Below, one piece after another: positions 38,890-47,965 of a DNA stretch of 64,000 bases. Every line of letters begins with the position of its first letter. Position 1 is the stretch's first letter. The DNA is taken from positions 1 to 64,000 of the forward strand of contig JAEUNL010000027.1 in the NCBI GenBank assembly GCA_016791115.1, written 5' to 3'. The notes beneath the pieces were generated by a model. The model did no database searches, was not told where the DNA came from, and worked only from the letters and a program-made list of their open reading frames with translations. The DNA comes from Rhodocyclaceae bacterium (GTDB lineage Bacteria > Pseudomonadota > Gammaproteobacteria > Burkholderiales > Rhodocyclaceae). The position numbers and the translations under genes were made by a program.

Positions 38890-39489
38890 ATGAAGCTTTA
38901 CGACTTCGGGATTTCCGGCAATGCGTACCGGGTTCGCCTTTTCCTTTCGCTCCTGGGGCTCCAGGCGGAACGGATCGAGGTGGATCTTCTGGCTGGGGCG
39001 CAGCGCGGCGCGGCCTTTCTTGCGCTCAATCCCCGCGGGCAGGTTCCTGTCCTCGATGACGATGGCGTCGTCATCTGGGATTCCATGGCCATTCTGGTGT
39101 ATCTCGCACGCCGTTACGGTGGAGAGCGCTGGCTGCCGCTCGATGCGGTCACCATGGCACGGGTGACGCAGTGGCTTGCGGTGATGGAGAACGAAACCCT
39201 CTACGGGCTCGCGCGGGCGCGGGCCATCGTGCGCCTCGGACGTCCGGGCAACCTCGAGGAGGCGCAGACCCTGGGGCGCAAGGGGCTGGCAGTGATGGCG
39301 CAGCGACTCGAAACCGCGGACTGGCTCGCAGCCGATCACCCCACCATCGCCGACGTGGGCTGCATGCCGTACGTCGCGATGGCGCCGGAAGGCGGCATCG
39401 GGCTCGAGCCGTACCCCGCGGTGATCGCCTGGCTTGCACGCCTGGCGGAACTTCCCGGCTACGTGCCGCCTCCGGGAGCCGGGCAATGA
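38890..39489 (+). CDS. Glutathione S-transferase family protein
   Basis: A 199-residue GST fold: N-terminal thioredoxin-like domain (MKLYDFGISGNAYRVRLFL, with NPRGQVPVLDDDGVVIWDSMAILVYLA carrying the glutathione gamma-glutamyl contact DS) and a helical C-terminal domain (LEEAQTLGRKGLAVMAQRL, DHPTIADVGCMPYVAM). The catalytic Ser/Tyr region reads SGNAYRV. Substrate unknown; could be a small-molecule conjugating enzyme or a chaperone-like GST. Its stop overlaps the start of the chelatase gene that follows. Confidence 0.85.
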   Translation: MKLYDFGISGNAYRVRLFLSLLGLQAERIEVDLLAGAQRGAAFLALNPRGQVPVLDDDGVVIWDSMAILVYLARRYGGERWLPLDAVTMARVTQWLAVMENETLYGLARARAIVRLGRPGNLEEAQTLGRKGLAVMAQRLETADWLAADHPTIADVGCMPYVAMAPEGGIGLEPYPAVIAWLARLAELPGYVPPPGAGQ

Positions 39490-39854
39490 GCGCGGGGCTG
39501 ATCCTTTTCGGCCACGGTGCGCGCGACCCGCAGTGGGCTGAACCGATGCGCCGGGTGGCGGCACTGGTCCGGTCGTCGAACCCCGGTTTGCGGGTCGAAC
39601 TCGCCTTCCTGGAGTTCATCGCACCGACGCTGCCCGACGCCATCGACCTGCTCGCCCCGGAATGCGGCAGGATCACCGTGGTGCCGATGTTCGTTGCCCA
39701 GGCCGGCCACCTCAAGCGCGATGTTCCCGAATTGCTGCGGCAGGCGAGGGAGCGCCACCCCTCGCTTTCGGTCGAACTGGCGCCGCCCTTCGGCGAATCC
39801 GACGACGTTCTGGCCGCGATCGCCGGCTATGCCGTGCGTCGCGCGCAAGCCTGA
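39486..39854 (+). CDS. cbiX: Small CbiX-type sirohydrochlorin chelatase
   Basis: A 122-residue single-domain class II chelatase: LILFGHGARDPQWAEPM with the active-site His, LEFIAPTLPDAIDLL, and the second His in PMFVAQAGHLKRDVPELL. Small CbiX enzymes insert Co2+ or Fe2+ into sirohydrochlorin, so here it may finish siroheme for NirB, encoded 12 kb downstream, rather than make cobalamin; that choice is inference. Start ATG overlaps the GST stop (ATGA). No other cobalamin genes occur in the window. Confidence 0.85.
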   Translation: MSAGLILFGHGARDPQWAEPMRRVAALVRSSNPGLRVELAFLEFIAPTLPDAIDLLAPECGRITVVPMFVAQAGHLKRDVPELLRQARERHPSLSVELAPPFGESDDVLAAIAGYAVRRAQA

Positions 39855-39931
39855 GCAGCTCGACGCGGGCCGAATCGGTAGGGACGTTACGGTCGACTTC
39901 AAGTTGATCAGGGACTTGCCGTAAATGATGG

Positions 39932-42900
39932 GTGATCCGAGAACCCTTCATACAACAGTCCGAGGCAGAAGTTTCCGTTCTTGCGGGCCAGGCAAGCCTG
40001 CGCGATGCCCTGCGCCGTGCGCGGCGCATCGGCCTCGTCGTCCTGTTCTCGTGCCTGATCCTGGTCTTCCTGGCCTGGCACCGACTCCAGGGGGCGGAAC
40101 AGCGTGAGCTGGACCGCGAACTTCAGCTCAATTCCGACCGATACCTGAGCGTCCTGCGCCTGAAGCTGTCGGCCGAGGAGCGCTTGCTGCAAGGCGCGGC
40201 AGGGTTGCTCCGGGCCAGCGAGGAGGTCACGCCGCAGGAGTGGGCGGCATATGTTGCAAGCCTGGTTGCGTTGCACAGCGGGTCGGATGTGATCGCAATG
40301 GGGATTGCCGAGTTCTCCACCGATGGTGGTGTCGCCGGCCGGTCGCGGCTGCGCGTGACGCTGAAAAAATCGCGCGCCGAATGGCACGACGGGCCGGTTG
40401 GCGCCGATCTGCTTGCAGATGCAGCGGTCGCCGAGGCCATCAAGCGGGCTGTCGCGAGCGGCGGTGCCGCGCTCGCAGTGCAGCAGGTCGCAGACGGCGC
40501 GATCCCGGTACTGACCATGCTGCTTCCGACCGATTCGAACGAGCACCATCCTTCTGGGGCGCCACAAAGCGGTCGGCGTGGCGTGGTCTTCGTCCATCTC
40601 GACCTTGCGGCCCTTCCGCAATCGGCCACCCTTGGGCTGGACGGTCAACAGCACCTGCGCATACTGGACCAGCGGGCCTCTCCGCCGAGGACGCTGTTCG
40701 ATTCAATCGGGCGCGACGGCGCAACGATCGAGGACAGGGCGGTTGCCTTGCGCAGGATCGATGACTACGGTCTGTCGTGGACCGTCGAGTTCTCGCGCCA
40801 CATCGCTCCCGCCGCCGGCGTCTATGGCTCGACAGTCGCGCTGGTCATCGGCGCGATCGCAGCGCTGCTGCTTTCGCTCCTGGTGTGGAATCTGGCGTCC
40901 ACGCGCGTGCGTGCCGAACTCGTCGCACTGCGCAAGACGGACGACCTGCGCCGCTCGGAGGCCCATCTGGCCCAGTCCCAGGCATTGCTGCGCAGTGTGC
41001 TAGACGGATTGCCCAGCGGCGTGTTGCTCAAGGACGCCGCGTTCAACGTTACGTTTGCCAATCGGGCCTACAGCAACGTGGTCGGACGTCACGTCGATGA
41101 AATTCTGGGCCGTCGTGCCCGCGAGTTCATGGAGCCCGACATCGCGGAGATAATGGAGTTCAACGACGGACAGGTTCTCGAGACCGGCGCGGAGCGGGAG
41201 TCGGAGGTCGAGATTGCTGATCGCGCGGGAAAACGCCGCTCCTATCACGTGCGCAAGGTGGCCCTCGACGGTGAGGCGCGGAGCGTGTTGACCGTATATA
41301 CCGACATCACAACACTGCGCGAGCAGGCCCTGGAGGTTCAGCACTACCAGAACTTCCTGGAGCAGCTTTTCGAAGTGGTGCCGCATCCCCTTTACGTCAA
41401 GGATGCCGAATTGCGGTTCGTGCGGGTCAATCGTGAGTTCGCGAAACAGCTCGGCGCGCATCCGTCCGAGATTCTGGGCCGTCGCGCGGCCGAGGTATTG
41501 CCAAACGAAACCGCAGCCCAGGGCGAGGCGCAGGATCGGGAATTGCTCGAACGGGGCGGCTCGGGAACGTGGAACTGGGTGCTCAAGGATTCGCAGGGCA
41601 TGCGCCGAGAACTGATGACGGCCAAATCGCTGTTGAGCGATCACCTCGGCAACCAGATGATCGTGGGCGTCAATACCGACCTGTCGGAAGTGCGGGCGCA
41701 GAGTCGCATGATCCGGGCGCTGATCGACCATCTGCCGCAGCGGATCTTCATCAAGGACCGCGAATCACGCTACCTGCTGGTCAACAAGACGTATGCCAAC
41801 GACCTTGCCATGACGCCGGAGCAGGTGGTCGGGAAGAGCGACCTCGATTTCTTTCCGCCCGAATTGGCGCAACGATATCGTACGGACGACCGCCGGATCA
41901 TGGAGTCGGGGGAAGGGGAAGCATTCGAAGAACCGTATGTCCACGGTTGGCTGCGGACGACCAAGGTGCCGATGCGCGACGAGAGCAGTGCGGTCGTCGG
42001 CATCGTGGTCATATTCGACGACATCACGGAACGACGGGAGCAGGAAGATCGGCTCCGGGCGAGCGAGGCGCGCTGGCAGTTCGCTCTCGAAGGTGCTGGC
42101 GATGGCGTCTGGGACTGGGACATCGGCGAGGCGCACGTCGACTATTCCTCGCGCTGGAAGAGCATGCTCGGATACCGCGACGACGAAATCGGAAGCGGTC
42201 TCGACGAATGGAGTTCGCGCGTCCACCCGGACGATCTTGACCGGGTGGTGGGCGAGGTGCAGTGCCACCTGCGCGGCGAGACCGATTTCTACACCAGCGA
42301 ACATCGCTTGCGTTCCAGCAATCGCGAGTACAAGTGGATCCTCGACCGCGGCAAGGTCGTCGCTCGCGACGGGGACGGCAATCCCCTGCGCATGATCGGA
42401 ACCCACACCGACATCACCTCGCGCAAACGGGTGGAGCAGACGCTGGCTGAAAGCGAGGCGCGTTTCCGGCTGCTGGCCGATTCGGCACCCAACCTGATCT
42501 GGGTCTCTGACGGCGCGGAAGGGCGCAACTACTTCAACAGGACATGGCTGCTGTTCACCGGCGGGTCGATCGAGCGCGACCGGGGGGCAGGTTGGACGCG
42601 CAGCGTGCACCCGGACGATTTCGAGGGCAGCATGTCGATCTACAGCGCTGCGATTGAAGAGCAGCGGCCGTACGAAACCGAATTCCGCCTGTTGCGGCAC
42701 GACGGCGTGTATCGCTGGATGCTCGAAACTGGCGTGCCGCGCTTCGATCAGGACGGAGGCTTCGCGGGATTCATCGGTTCCTGCATCGACATCACCGAGC
42801 GGCGCGAGATCGAAATCGAGATGCGCCGCAATCGTGACCTGCTTGACGCCATCAACGGGCTGCAGGAAGACTTCATCCATTCGCCCGATACCAATCTCGT

Positions 42901-44230
42901 GTTCGAGCGCATGCTGGGCTGGCTGCTTCCCTACGCGCGCTGCGAGTTCGGCTTGATCGGGGAAGCGCTCGACGACGCGGATGGCGCGCGTTTCCTGCGG
43001 ACGCTGGCCGTCAGCAAGATCGTGTGGGACGAGGAGTTCGGCCTGTATCGCCAGGAGAATGCGCCGCACACGCTCGAACTGCGCGACCCCGGCGCGCTGT
43101 TCGGCGCGGTCCTGGCAAACGACGGCGCGGTGATCTCCAACGATACCGAGCGTGATCCGCGGGCGCAGCGGCTGCCGCCGGGGCACCCCGCGATGTTCAA
43201 CTTCGCGGGGCTCCCGGTGCGCAACGGAGACGAACTGCTCGGCATGGTGGGGCTCGCGAACCGCGAAGGCGGCTTCGATCGGGCGTTCGTCGATGAGCTC
43301 GAACCGCTGCTGAGCACCTTCGGCAAACTGCTCATGGCGCGCCGCTCGGAACAGGCTCGCAAGCATGCAGAAGACGAGCTTGCCCGCCACAGGGATCACC
43401 TGCGCGAGATGGTCGACGAACAGACTGCGGAGGCGCGCGCTGCGCGCGACGAGGCGCAGCGCGCGAGCCGCGTCAAGACGGAATTCCTGTCCAACATGTC
43501 GCACGAGTTGCGCACGCCGATGCATGCCATCCTTTCGTTCGCCAAGCTGGGCGAGGGGCGGGCGCAAAAGGACGAACAGGGCAAGCTCAGGGAGTATTTC
43601 GAACGCATACACGTCAGCGGTGACCGCCTGCTCAACCTGCTCAACGATCTTCTCGATCTGTCCAAGCTCGAAGCAGGCAAGATGGTGCTCGATGTACGTC
43701 CGTTCCAGGTGCTCGACCTGGTCCGCGATGCGACGATCGAATTCGAGGCGATATTTCAGGCGAAGGGCGTCGGCATGCGCATCGTGGCTGACGGTGAACA
43801 GCCGCGCATCTGGGTGGACGGAGCGCGCGTCGGACAGGTGCTGCGCAACCTGTTGTCCAATGCGGTGAAGTTCACGCCCTGCGGACGCGGTGTCGAGATT
43901 CGCCTTGCGCGCTGCGAGTTGCCGCTGGGACGTCGCAGCGAGGATGCAGGGCGGGCGGTCGACGCCGTCGAGATCGTCGTTTCGGATGAAGGGGTCGGCA
44001 TTCCCGCCTCCGAGCTGGAGCGTGTTTTCGACAAGTTCGTACAGAGCAGCAAGACACGCACGGGCGCCGGTGGCACCGGTCTGGGGCTGGCAATCACGCG
44101 GGAGATCGTGCACGCACATGGCGGAACGATCCAGGCCCGCCCGAACGCGAACGGCGGCACCGATTTCGTCGTTCGCCTGCCCATCCGCCTTTCCGGCACG
44201 GTCAATTCAGTTTCTGCATTACAGAGGTAA
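39932..44230 (+). CDS. Large CHASE-multi-PAS-GAF sensor histidine kinase
   Basis: A 1432-residue membrane kinase. TM1 (~34-52), a CHASE-like periplasmic sensor (~53-290), TM2 (~296-318), then five PAS domains (starting near 345, 470, 592, 710 and 845; for example LPSGVLLKDAAFNVTFANRA and HLPQRIFIKDRESRYLLVN), a GAF domain (~985-1150, LGMVGLANREGG), HisKA with SNMSHELRTPMHAILSF (His near 1191), and HATPase (LLSNAVKFTPCGRG, GVGIP, GTGLGLAITREI). It lacks a receiver of its own. Two nt separate it from the next gene, so it heads a probable operon with two receiver proteins and nasT. GTG start; signal unknown. Confidence 0.88.
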   Translation: MIREPFIQQSEAEVSVLAGQASLRDALRRARRIGLVVLFSCLILVFLAWHRLQGAEQRELDRELQLNSDRYLSVLRLKLSAEERLLQGAAGLLRASEEVTPQEWAAYVASLVALHSGSDVIAMGIAEFSTDGGVAGRSRLRVTLKKSRAEWHDGPVGADLLADAAVAEAIKRAVASGGAALAVQQVADGAIPVLTMLLPTDSNEHHPSGAPQSGRRGVVFVHLDLAALPQSATLGLDGQQHLRILDQRASPPRTLFDSIGRDGATIEDRAVALRRIDDYGLSWTVEFSRHIAPAAGVYGSTVALVIGAIAALLLSLLVWNLASTRVRAELVALRKTDDLRRSEAHLAQSQALLRSVLDGLPSGVLLKDAAFNVTFANRAYSNVVGRHVDEILGRRAREFMEPDIAEIMEFNDGQVLETGAERESEVEIADRAGKRRSYHVRKVALDGEARSVLTVYTDITTLREQALEVQHYQNFLEQLFEVVPHPLYVKDAELRFVRVNREFAKQLGAHPSEILGRRAAEVLPNETAAQGEAQDRELLERGGSGTWNWVLKDSQGMRRELMTAKSLLSDHLGNQMIVGVNTDLSEVRAQSRMIRALIDHLPQRIFIKDRESRYLLVNKTYANDLAMTPEQVVGKSDLDFFPPELAQRYRTDDRRIMESGEGEAFEEPYVHGWLRTTKVPMRDESSAVVGIVVIFDDITERREQEDRLRASEARWQFALEGAGDGVWDWDIGEAHVDYSSRWKSMLGYRDDEIGSGLDEWSSRVHPDDLDRVVGEVQCHLRGETDFYTSEHRLRSSNREYKWILDRGKVVARDGDGNPLRMIGTHTDITSRKRVEQTLAESEARFRLLADSAPNLIWVSDGAEGRNYFNRTWLLFTGGSIERDRGAGWTRSVHPDDFEGSMSIYSAAIEEQRPYETEFRLLRHDGVYRWMLETGVPRFDQDGGFAGFIGSCIDITERREIEIEMRRNRDLLDAINGLQEDFIHSPDTNLVFERMLGWLLPYARCEFGLIGEALDDADGARFLRTLAVSKIVWDEEFGLYRQENAPHTLELRDPGALFGAVLANDGAVISNDTERDPRAQRLPPGHPAMFNFAGLPVRNGDELLGMVGLANREGGFDRAFVDELEPLLSTFGKLLMARRSEQARKHAEDELARHRDHLREMVDEQTAEARAARDEAQRASRVKTEFLSNMSHELRTPMHAILSFAKLGEGRAQKDEQGKLREYFERIHVSGDRLLNLLNDLLDLSKLEAGKMVLDVRPFQVLDLVRDATIEFEAIFQAKGVGMRIVADGEQPRIWVDGARVGQVLRNLLSNAVKFTPCGRGVEIRLARCELPLGRRSEDAGRAVDAVEIVVSDEGVGIPASELERVFDKFVQSSKTRTGAGGTGLGLAITREIVHAHGGTIQARPNANGGTDFVVRLPIRLSGTVNSVSALQR

Positions 44231-44232
44231 AC

Positions 44233-45138
44233 ATGTCTTTTGCACGCGTTCTGGTTGTCGACGACGAACCGATGAACCTCGAGATCATCGGCGAGTACCT
44301 GTCCGACAGCGACTACCAACCCGAAATGGTCGAATCCGGAGAGGCTGCCTGGGCGGCGCTGTCCGATGAGCAACATGGTTTCGACCTCATCCTGCTCGAT
44401 CGAATGATGCCCGGCCTGGATGGCATCGAACTGCTGCGCCGGATAAAGTCGGAACCACGGTTGCGCGAGCTGCCCGTGATCATGCAGACCGCCGCAGCCA
44501 CGCCGAACCAGGTACGCGAAGGCTTGCAGAGCGGCGCGCACTACTACCTCACGAAGCCATTCGAACAGGGCACCCTGCTTGCCATCATGCGCTCGGCGCT
44601 GGACGAGCTGCGCAACCGGCGGGACCTGGCGGACCGGATTCACGCCCAGAGAAGCGCGATCGCCCTCGTGCGCCGCGGCACCTACGAGGTGCGCACGCTC
44701 GAGGAGGCGCAGATACTCGCCGGCTATCTTGCGCAGATCTGTCCCGAACCGGAAACCGCGGCCATGGGCCTTTCGGAATTGATCATCAACGGCATCGAGC
44801 ACGGCAATCTCGGCATAACCTACGCGGAAAAATCGCGCCTCAAGCAGGAAGACGGCTGGTCCGAGGAGATCGCGCGCCGGCTCGCGCTCGAGGAAAATGC
44901 AGCCAAGCGCGTGATCGTCGATCTTTCGCGCGACAGCGAGGCGCTCTCGTTCAGAATCACGGACCAAGGGCAGGGTTTCGACTGGGACCGCTACCTCGAA
45001 TTCGATCCCGAGCGCGCCTTCGACCCCAATGGTCGCGGCATCGCGCTCGCGCGCAGCCTCGCGTTCGCCTCGGTGAACTACCTGGGGAACGGCAACATCG
45101 TCGAGGCAGCAATCTCTCTGGGCGACGATCGAGGGTAG
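44233..45138 (+). CDS. Receiver fused to RsbW-like ATPase (anti-sigma-type kinase)
   Basis: A 301-residue protein: receiver (residues ~5-120, VLVVDDEPMNLEI, Asp in LILLDRMMPGLDG, Lys in LTKPF) and, after a coiled linker, a GHKL ATPase of the RsbW/HATPase_c_2 type (~145-295). The N box is GLSELIINGIEHGNLGI and the G box lies near DQGQGFDWDRY and GRGIALARSLAF. Such kinases phosphorylate STAS antagonists in partner switching. No STAS protein is visible in the window. Lies between the giant kinase (2-nt gap) and the phosphatase (0-nt gap). Confidence 0.85.
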   Translation: MSFARVLVVDDEPMNLEIIGEYLSDSDYQPEMVESGEAAWAALSDEQHGFDLILLDRMMPGLDGIELLRRIKSEPRLRELPVIMQTAAATPNQVREGLQSGAHYYLTKPFEQGTLLAIMRSALDELRNRRDLADRIHAQRSAIALVRRGTYEVRTLEEAQILAGYLAQICPEPETAAMGLSELIINGIEHGNLGITYAEKSRLKQEDGWSEEIARRLALEENAAKRVIVDLSRDSEALSFRITDQGQGFDWDRYLEFDPERAFDPNGRGIALARSLAFASVNYLGNGNIVEAAISLGDDRG

Positions 45139-47079
45139 GTGCGGGAAATGCTGGATGAATCACAATCGCCGGTCACGGTGCTGGTCGCCGACGACGCAGC
45201 GGACGTGCGCGCCATGGTATCCACCTTCCTCGCGCGCCTCGGGCATCACAGCATCGAGGCCTGCGATGGCGAGGAGGCCGTAGCGCTCTATCATCGGCAT
45301 CGGCCCGATCTCGTGCTGATGGATATCGTGATGCCCAAGCTGGACGGCTACGAGGCGACGCGGCGCATCAAATCGGCGACGCATGGCCGTTGGGTGCCCG
45401 TGATCGTGCTTTCGGCACTCTCGCGGGAGGAGGACGTGGTTGCCGGCTTCGACGCGGGCGCGGACGATTACCTGACCTTGCCGCTGAGCTTCCGGCTGTT
45501 TGCTGCGCGCATCGGTGCGCTGGTCCACGGCGTGCATGCCGACAGGCGCCGCCAGATGCTGATCGGACGACTTGAGGCGACCGGTGCAGCGATCATCGAC
45601 GGGCTGGTCACGCTCGATCATCACGGGCGGATCCTGGACTGCAATCCTGCAGCCCAGCGCATATTCGGCTGCGGCGAAGCCGCGCTGGTCGGCAATCTGC
45701 TCCCCGTTCTCTTCGGCGATTCGGCTGGCGTCGACTCCTCCTCGTTCCGCATGCCGGCGCTTGGCCGCACGCACGACATGCTCGGTCGCCGCGCCGACGG
45801 CAGCATATTTCCGATCGAGGTTGGCCTGACAGAGCTGCCGGCACAGGGAAGCCCGCGTTTGATCGCCGTCCTGCGCGACGTCACCGAACGCAAGGCCAGC
45901 GAAGCTCAATTGCGCGAGTCGCTGGAGAAGCTGTCGCTGCTCTACCATTCGTCGGAACTCGGCCTGGTCCTGTGCGACATGGACGGACGTTTTGTCCAGT
46001 GCAATCACAGCTTCGCGCAGTTGTTGGGCCGTGCGGAGGAGGAAGTGCTGGGCATGGACGCCGCGACCGTCACGCCGCCCGGATACATCGCGCAGGAGGT
46101 CGAGCAGATCGGCCAGATCGCCAGAACCGGCCGTTTCGGTCCGTACGAGAAGGAATTCATCCGCGCCGACGGAACCGCGGTGCCGGTTCTGCTCCACGGG
46201 TCGAGAATCACGGGCGCGGACGGTCGCCAGTACGTCTGGACCGTGGTTCAGGACATTTCCGAGCGGCGCCGCATCGAGCGCGAGCAGCGCGAGGCCGCGC
46301 AGCGGCTCGAGCGCTACCGGGAAGAGAACGAGCACGAGGCCGATCTGGCCAAGGCGACGATCGAGCGGCAGCTCAAGCGCGATGCGCTGGGCGACGAGCG
46401 GTTGCGATATTCGGTTGTCGCCGCCAAGCGGTTTTCCGGTGACGTCGTCGCCGCGCGTCGTTCGTCCGGCGGACGCCTGTACTTGATGCTGGCCGATGCG
46501 ACGGGGCACGGCCTCGCCGCGGCAATCAGCGTGCTGCCGCTGTTGTCCCTTTTCTATCGCCTGGTCGCACAGGACATGGCGCTGCCTTCGCTGGTCGGCG
46601 AGCTCAACAACGAGGTCAAGCGTGTCGCCCCGATCGGCCGCTTCGTGGCGGCGACCCTGCTGTGCATCGACGAAAGCGACGGGTCCGGCGAGATCTGGGT
46701 GGGGGGAACCCCGCCAGCGCTGCTCCTCGATGAGTCCGGACGGGTCGTCGACCGCTTCCGCTCGCGCCAGCTGCCTCTGGGGATCGTCGATACCATGCCG
46801 CTCATTACCCGGCCCGAGATTTTCGAATGGTCGGGTTCCCGCCAGCTCGTCCTTGTGTCCGATGGTGTGATCGAAGCGGAGAATGCGGCCGGCGAGGCCT
46901 TCGGCGAGCAGCGCCTGATCGACACGCTGGCGTCGGCCCCGCCAGGCATTCACCGGCTGGAATGGCTTCAGGCAGCGTTGTCAGCCCACCTCGGCGACCG
47001 GCCGCCGTTCGACGACATGTCGACCGTCATTGTCGACTGCATCAACATAGTGTCGCCTGCGGCCTGCTACGAGATTTGA
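45139..47079 (+). CDS. Receiver-PAS-PAS-SpoIIE (PP2C-type) phosphatase
   Basis: A 646-residue cytosolic protein: receiver (~12-130, VLVADDAADVRAMV, Asp in LVLMDIVMPKLDGYE; the usual Lys position reads LTLPL, so phosphorylation may be altered), two PAS domains (~150-270 and ~275-400), a coiled coil, and a SpoIIE/PPM phosphatase domain (~430-640) with ADATGHGLAAAISVLPL, VGGTPPALLLD, LVSDGVIEAEN and FDDMSTVIV, all the metal-binding Asp residues in place. Family members dephosphorylate STAS antagonists. GTG at 45139 or ATG at 45148 may start it. It follows the anti-sigma-type kinase directly and precedes nasT by 69 nt. Confidence 0.87.
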   Translation: MREMLDESQSPVTVLVADDAADVRAMVSTFLARLGHHSIEACDGEEAVALYHRHRPDLVLMDIVMPKLDGYEATRRIKSATHGRWVPVIVLSALSREEDVVAGFDAGADDYLTLPLSFRLFAARIGALVHGVHADRRRQMLIGRLEATGAAIIDGLVTLDHHGRILDCNPAAQRIFGCGEAALVGNLLPVLFGDSAGVDSSSFRMPALGRTHDMLGRRADGSIFPIEVGLTELPAQGSPRLIAVLRDVTERKASEAQLRESLEKLSLLYHSSELGLVLCDMDGRFVQCNHSFAQLLGRAEEEVLGMDAATVTPPGYIAQEVEQIGQIARTGRFGPYEKEFIRADGTAVPVLLHGSRITGADGRQYVWTVVQDISERRRIEREQREAAQRLERYREENEHEADLAKATIERQLKRDALGDERLRYSVVAAKRFSGDVVAARRSSGGRLYLMLADATGHGLAAAISVLPLLSLFYRLVAQDMALPSLVGELNNEVKRVAPIGRFVAATLLCIDESDGSGEIWVGGTPPALLLDESGRVVDRFRSRQLPLGIVDTMPLITRPEIFEWSGSRQLVLVSDGVIEAENAAGEAFGEQRLIDTLASAPPGIHRLEWLQAALSAHLGDRPPFDDMSTVIVDCINIVSPAACYEI

Positions 47080-47148
47080 ACTGCAATAGGTCTGCCCTGG
47101 TGCGCGGATTGCTAGAATCCACGCAGGATCTCACCGGAACTGCAACCA

Positions 47149-47724
47149 ATGCTGCGCGTGCTCGTCATCGATGAATCGCATACCCGCGCTGGCGACATCT
47201 GCGCCAGTCTCGCGCTGGCCGGTCACCAGGTTGCGGCGGTGCTGCCCAGCGCGATCGATCTCGTGCGCCATGTCGAGGCCACACGCCCGGACGTCATCCT
47301 GATCGAAACCGATTCGCCGACGCGCGACACCCTGGAGCACTTGTCGGTGCTCGACCGCGCGAACCCGCGGCCGATCGTGATGTTCGCCCAGGACGCCGAT
47401 AGCCAGGCGATACGCAAGGCGGTACAGGCTGGCGTTTCCGCTTACGTCGTCGACGGCGTCGAGGCCTCCCGCATCAAGCCGGTGCTCGACGTCGCAGTGG
47501 CGCAGTTCGAGTCGCACCTGGCGTTGCGCAACGAACTTGCGCAATCCAATCGCAAGCTTGCCGAGCGCAAGCTCGTCGACCGCGCCAAGGGCATGCTGAT
47601 GAAAGCGCGGTCGCTGTCCGAGGACGACGCCTATCACGCGCTGCGCAAGCTCGCGATGGAGCGCGGCAAGACCATAGCCGCCGTGTCGCAGGACGTGATC
47701 GACATGGCGAATCTCCTGCTCTGA
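47149..47724 (+). CDS. nasT: NasT-type ANTAR antitermination regulator with pseudo-receiver
   Basis: A 191-residue protein: degenerate receiver (~4-115) and ANTAR RNA-binding domain (~130-185, KLAERKLVDRAKGMLMKARSLSEDDAYHALRKLA split over two helices, with the conserved Ala and aromatic contacts). In the receiver the segment DVILIETDSP places Glu where the phospho-acceptor Asp belongs, and the Lys switch is lost (YVVDG). This fits NasT, which is controlled by the NasS protein rather than by phosphorylation. The leader 240-370 nt downstream contains matching RNA hairpins. No nasS gene is seen. Confidence 0.88.
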   Translation: MLRVLVIDESHTRAGDICASLALAGHQVAAVLPSAIDLVRHVEATRPDVILIETDSPTRDTLEHLSVLDRANPRPIVMFAQDADSQAIRKAVQAGVSAYVVDGVEASRIKPVLDVAVAQFESHLALRNELAQSNRKLAERKLVDRAKGMLMKARSLSEDDAYHALRKLAMERGKTIAAVSQDVIDMANLLL

Positions 47725-47797
47725 TTCTTCCCTGATCGCGGGGCCGCCGCGCAGCGCGCGCGAGCCCGCCTTATGCATTTCCCCTTGTTTTCCTGAT

Positions 47798-47844
47798 GCG
47801 CCCGATTAGTGCGCGGCAGGCGTCATATTGCACTGCGACAGTGC
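47798..47844 (+). promoter_or_regulatory. Tandem NtrC-type sites upstream of nrtA
   Basis: GCGCC-CGATT-AGTGC at 47798-47812 and GCACT-GCGAC-AGTGC at 47830-47844, both with the 5-5-5 layout of NtrC sites, begin 32 bp apart, three helical turns. The second is a perfect palindrome in its arms; the first has one weak arm. They lie about 90-140 bp upstream of the sigma-54 -24 element, a normal enhancer position. Confidence 0.65.
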
Positions 47845-47934
47845 GAGGCATCTCATTGCCGGCGCCCTCTGCCTCGTGTTAACAATCGGTCTGGAAGCCA
47901 GTATCCATACGGGTTCCAGGGCATTCTCTGCAAG

Positions 47935-47950
47935 TGGCATAGCGCTTGCA
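47935..47950 (+). promoter_or_regulatory. Sigma-54 promoter of the nrtA operon
   Basis: TGGCATAGCGCTTGCA matches the -24/-12 consensus, with GG at 47936-47937 and GC at 47948-47949 separated by 10 bp. Expected start of transcription is near 47961, just upstream of the first ANTAR hairpin and about 135 nt before nrtA. Confidence 0.8.
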
Positions 47951-47965
47951 AAGGGATTGTCACGA

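Noticed and set aside
41765..44119. 784-codon open frame antisense to the giant kinase
   Set aside because: Composition is typical of an antisense shadow, and the sense strand contains intact PAS, GAF, HisKA and HATPase motifs.
45148..45150. Alternative ATG start for the SpoIIE-type phosphatase
   Set aside because: Not excluded, only noted: GTG 45139 directly follows the previous stop, but ATG 45148 has a reasonable ribosome site; the protein differs by three residues.
47932..47951. Hairpin GCAAGTG/CGCTTGC with a 6-nt loop considered as an ANTAR hairpin
   Set aside because: Its loop GCATAG lacks A1 and G4, and it coincides with the sigma-54 promoter, upstream of the expected transcript start.
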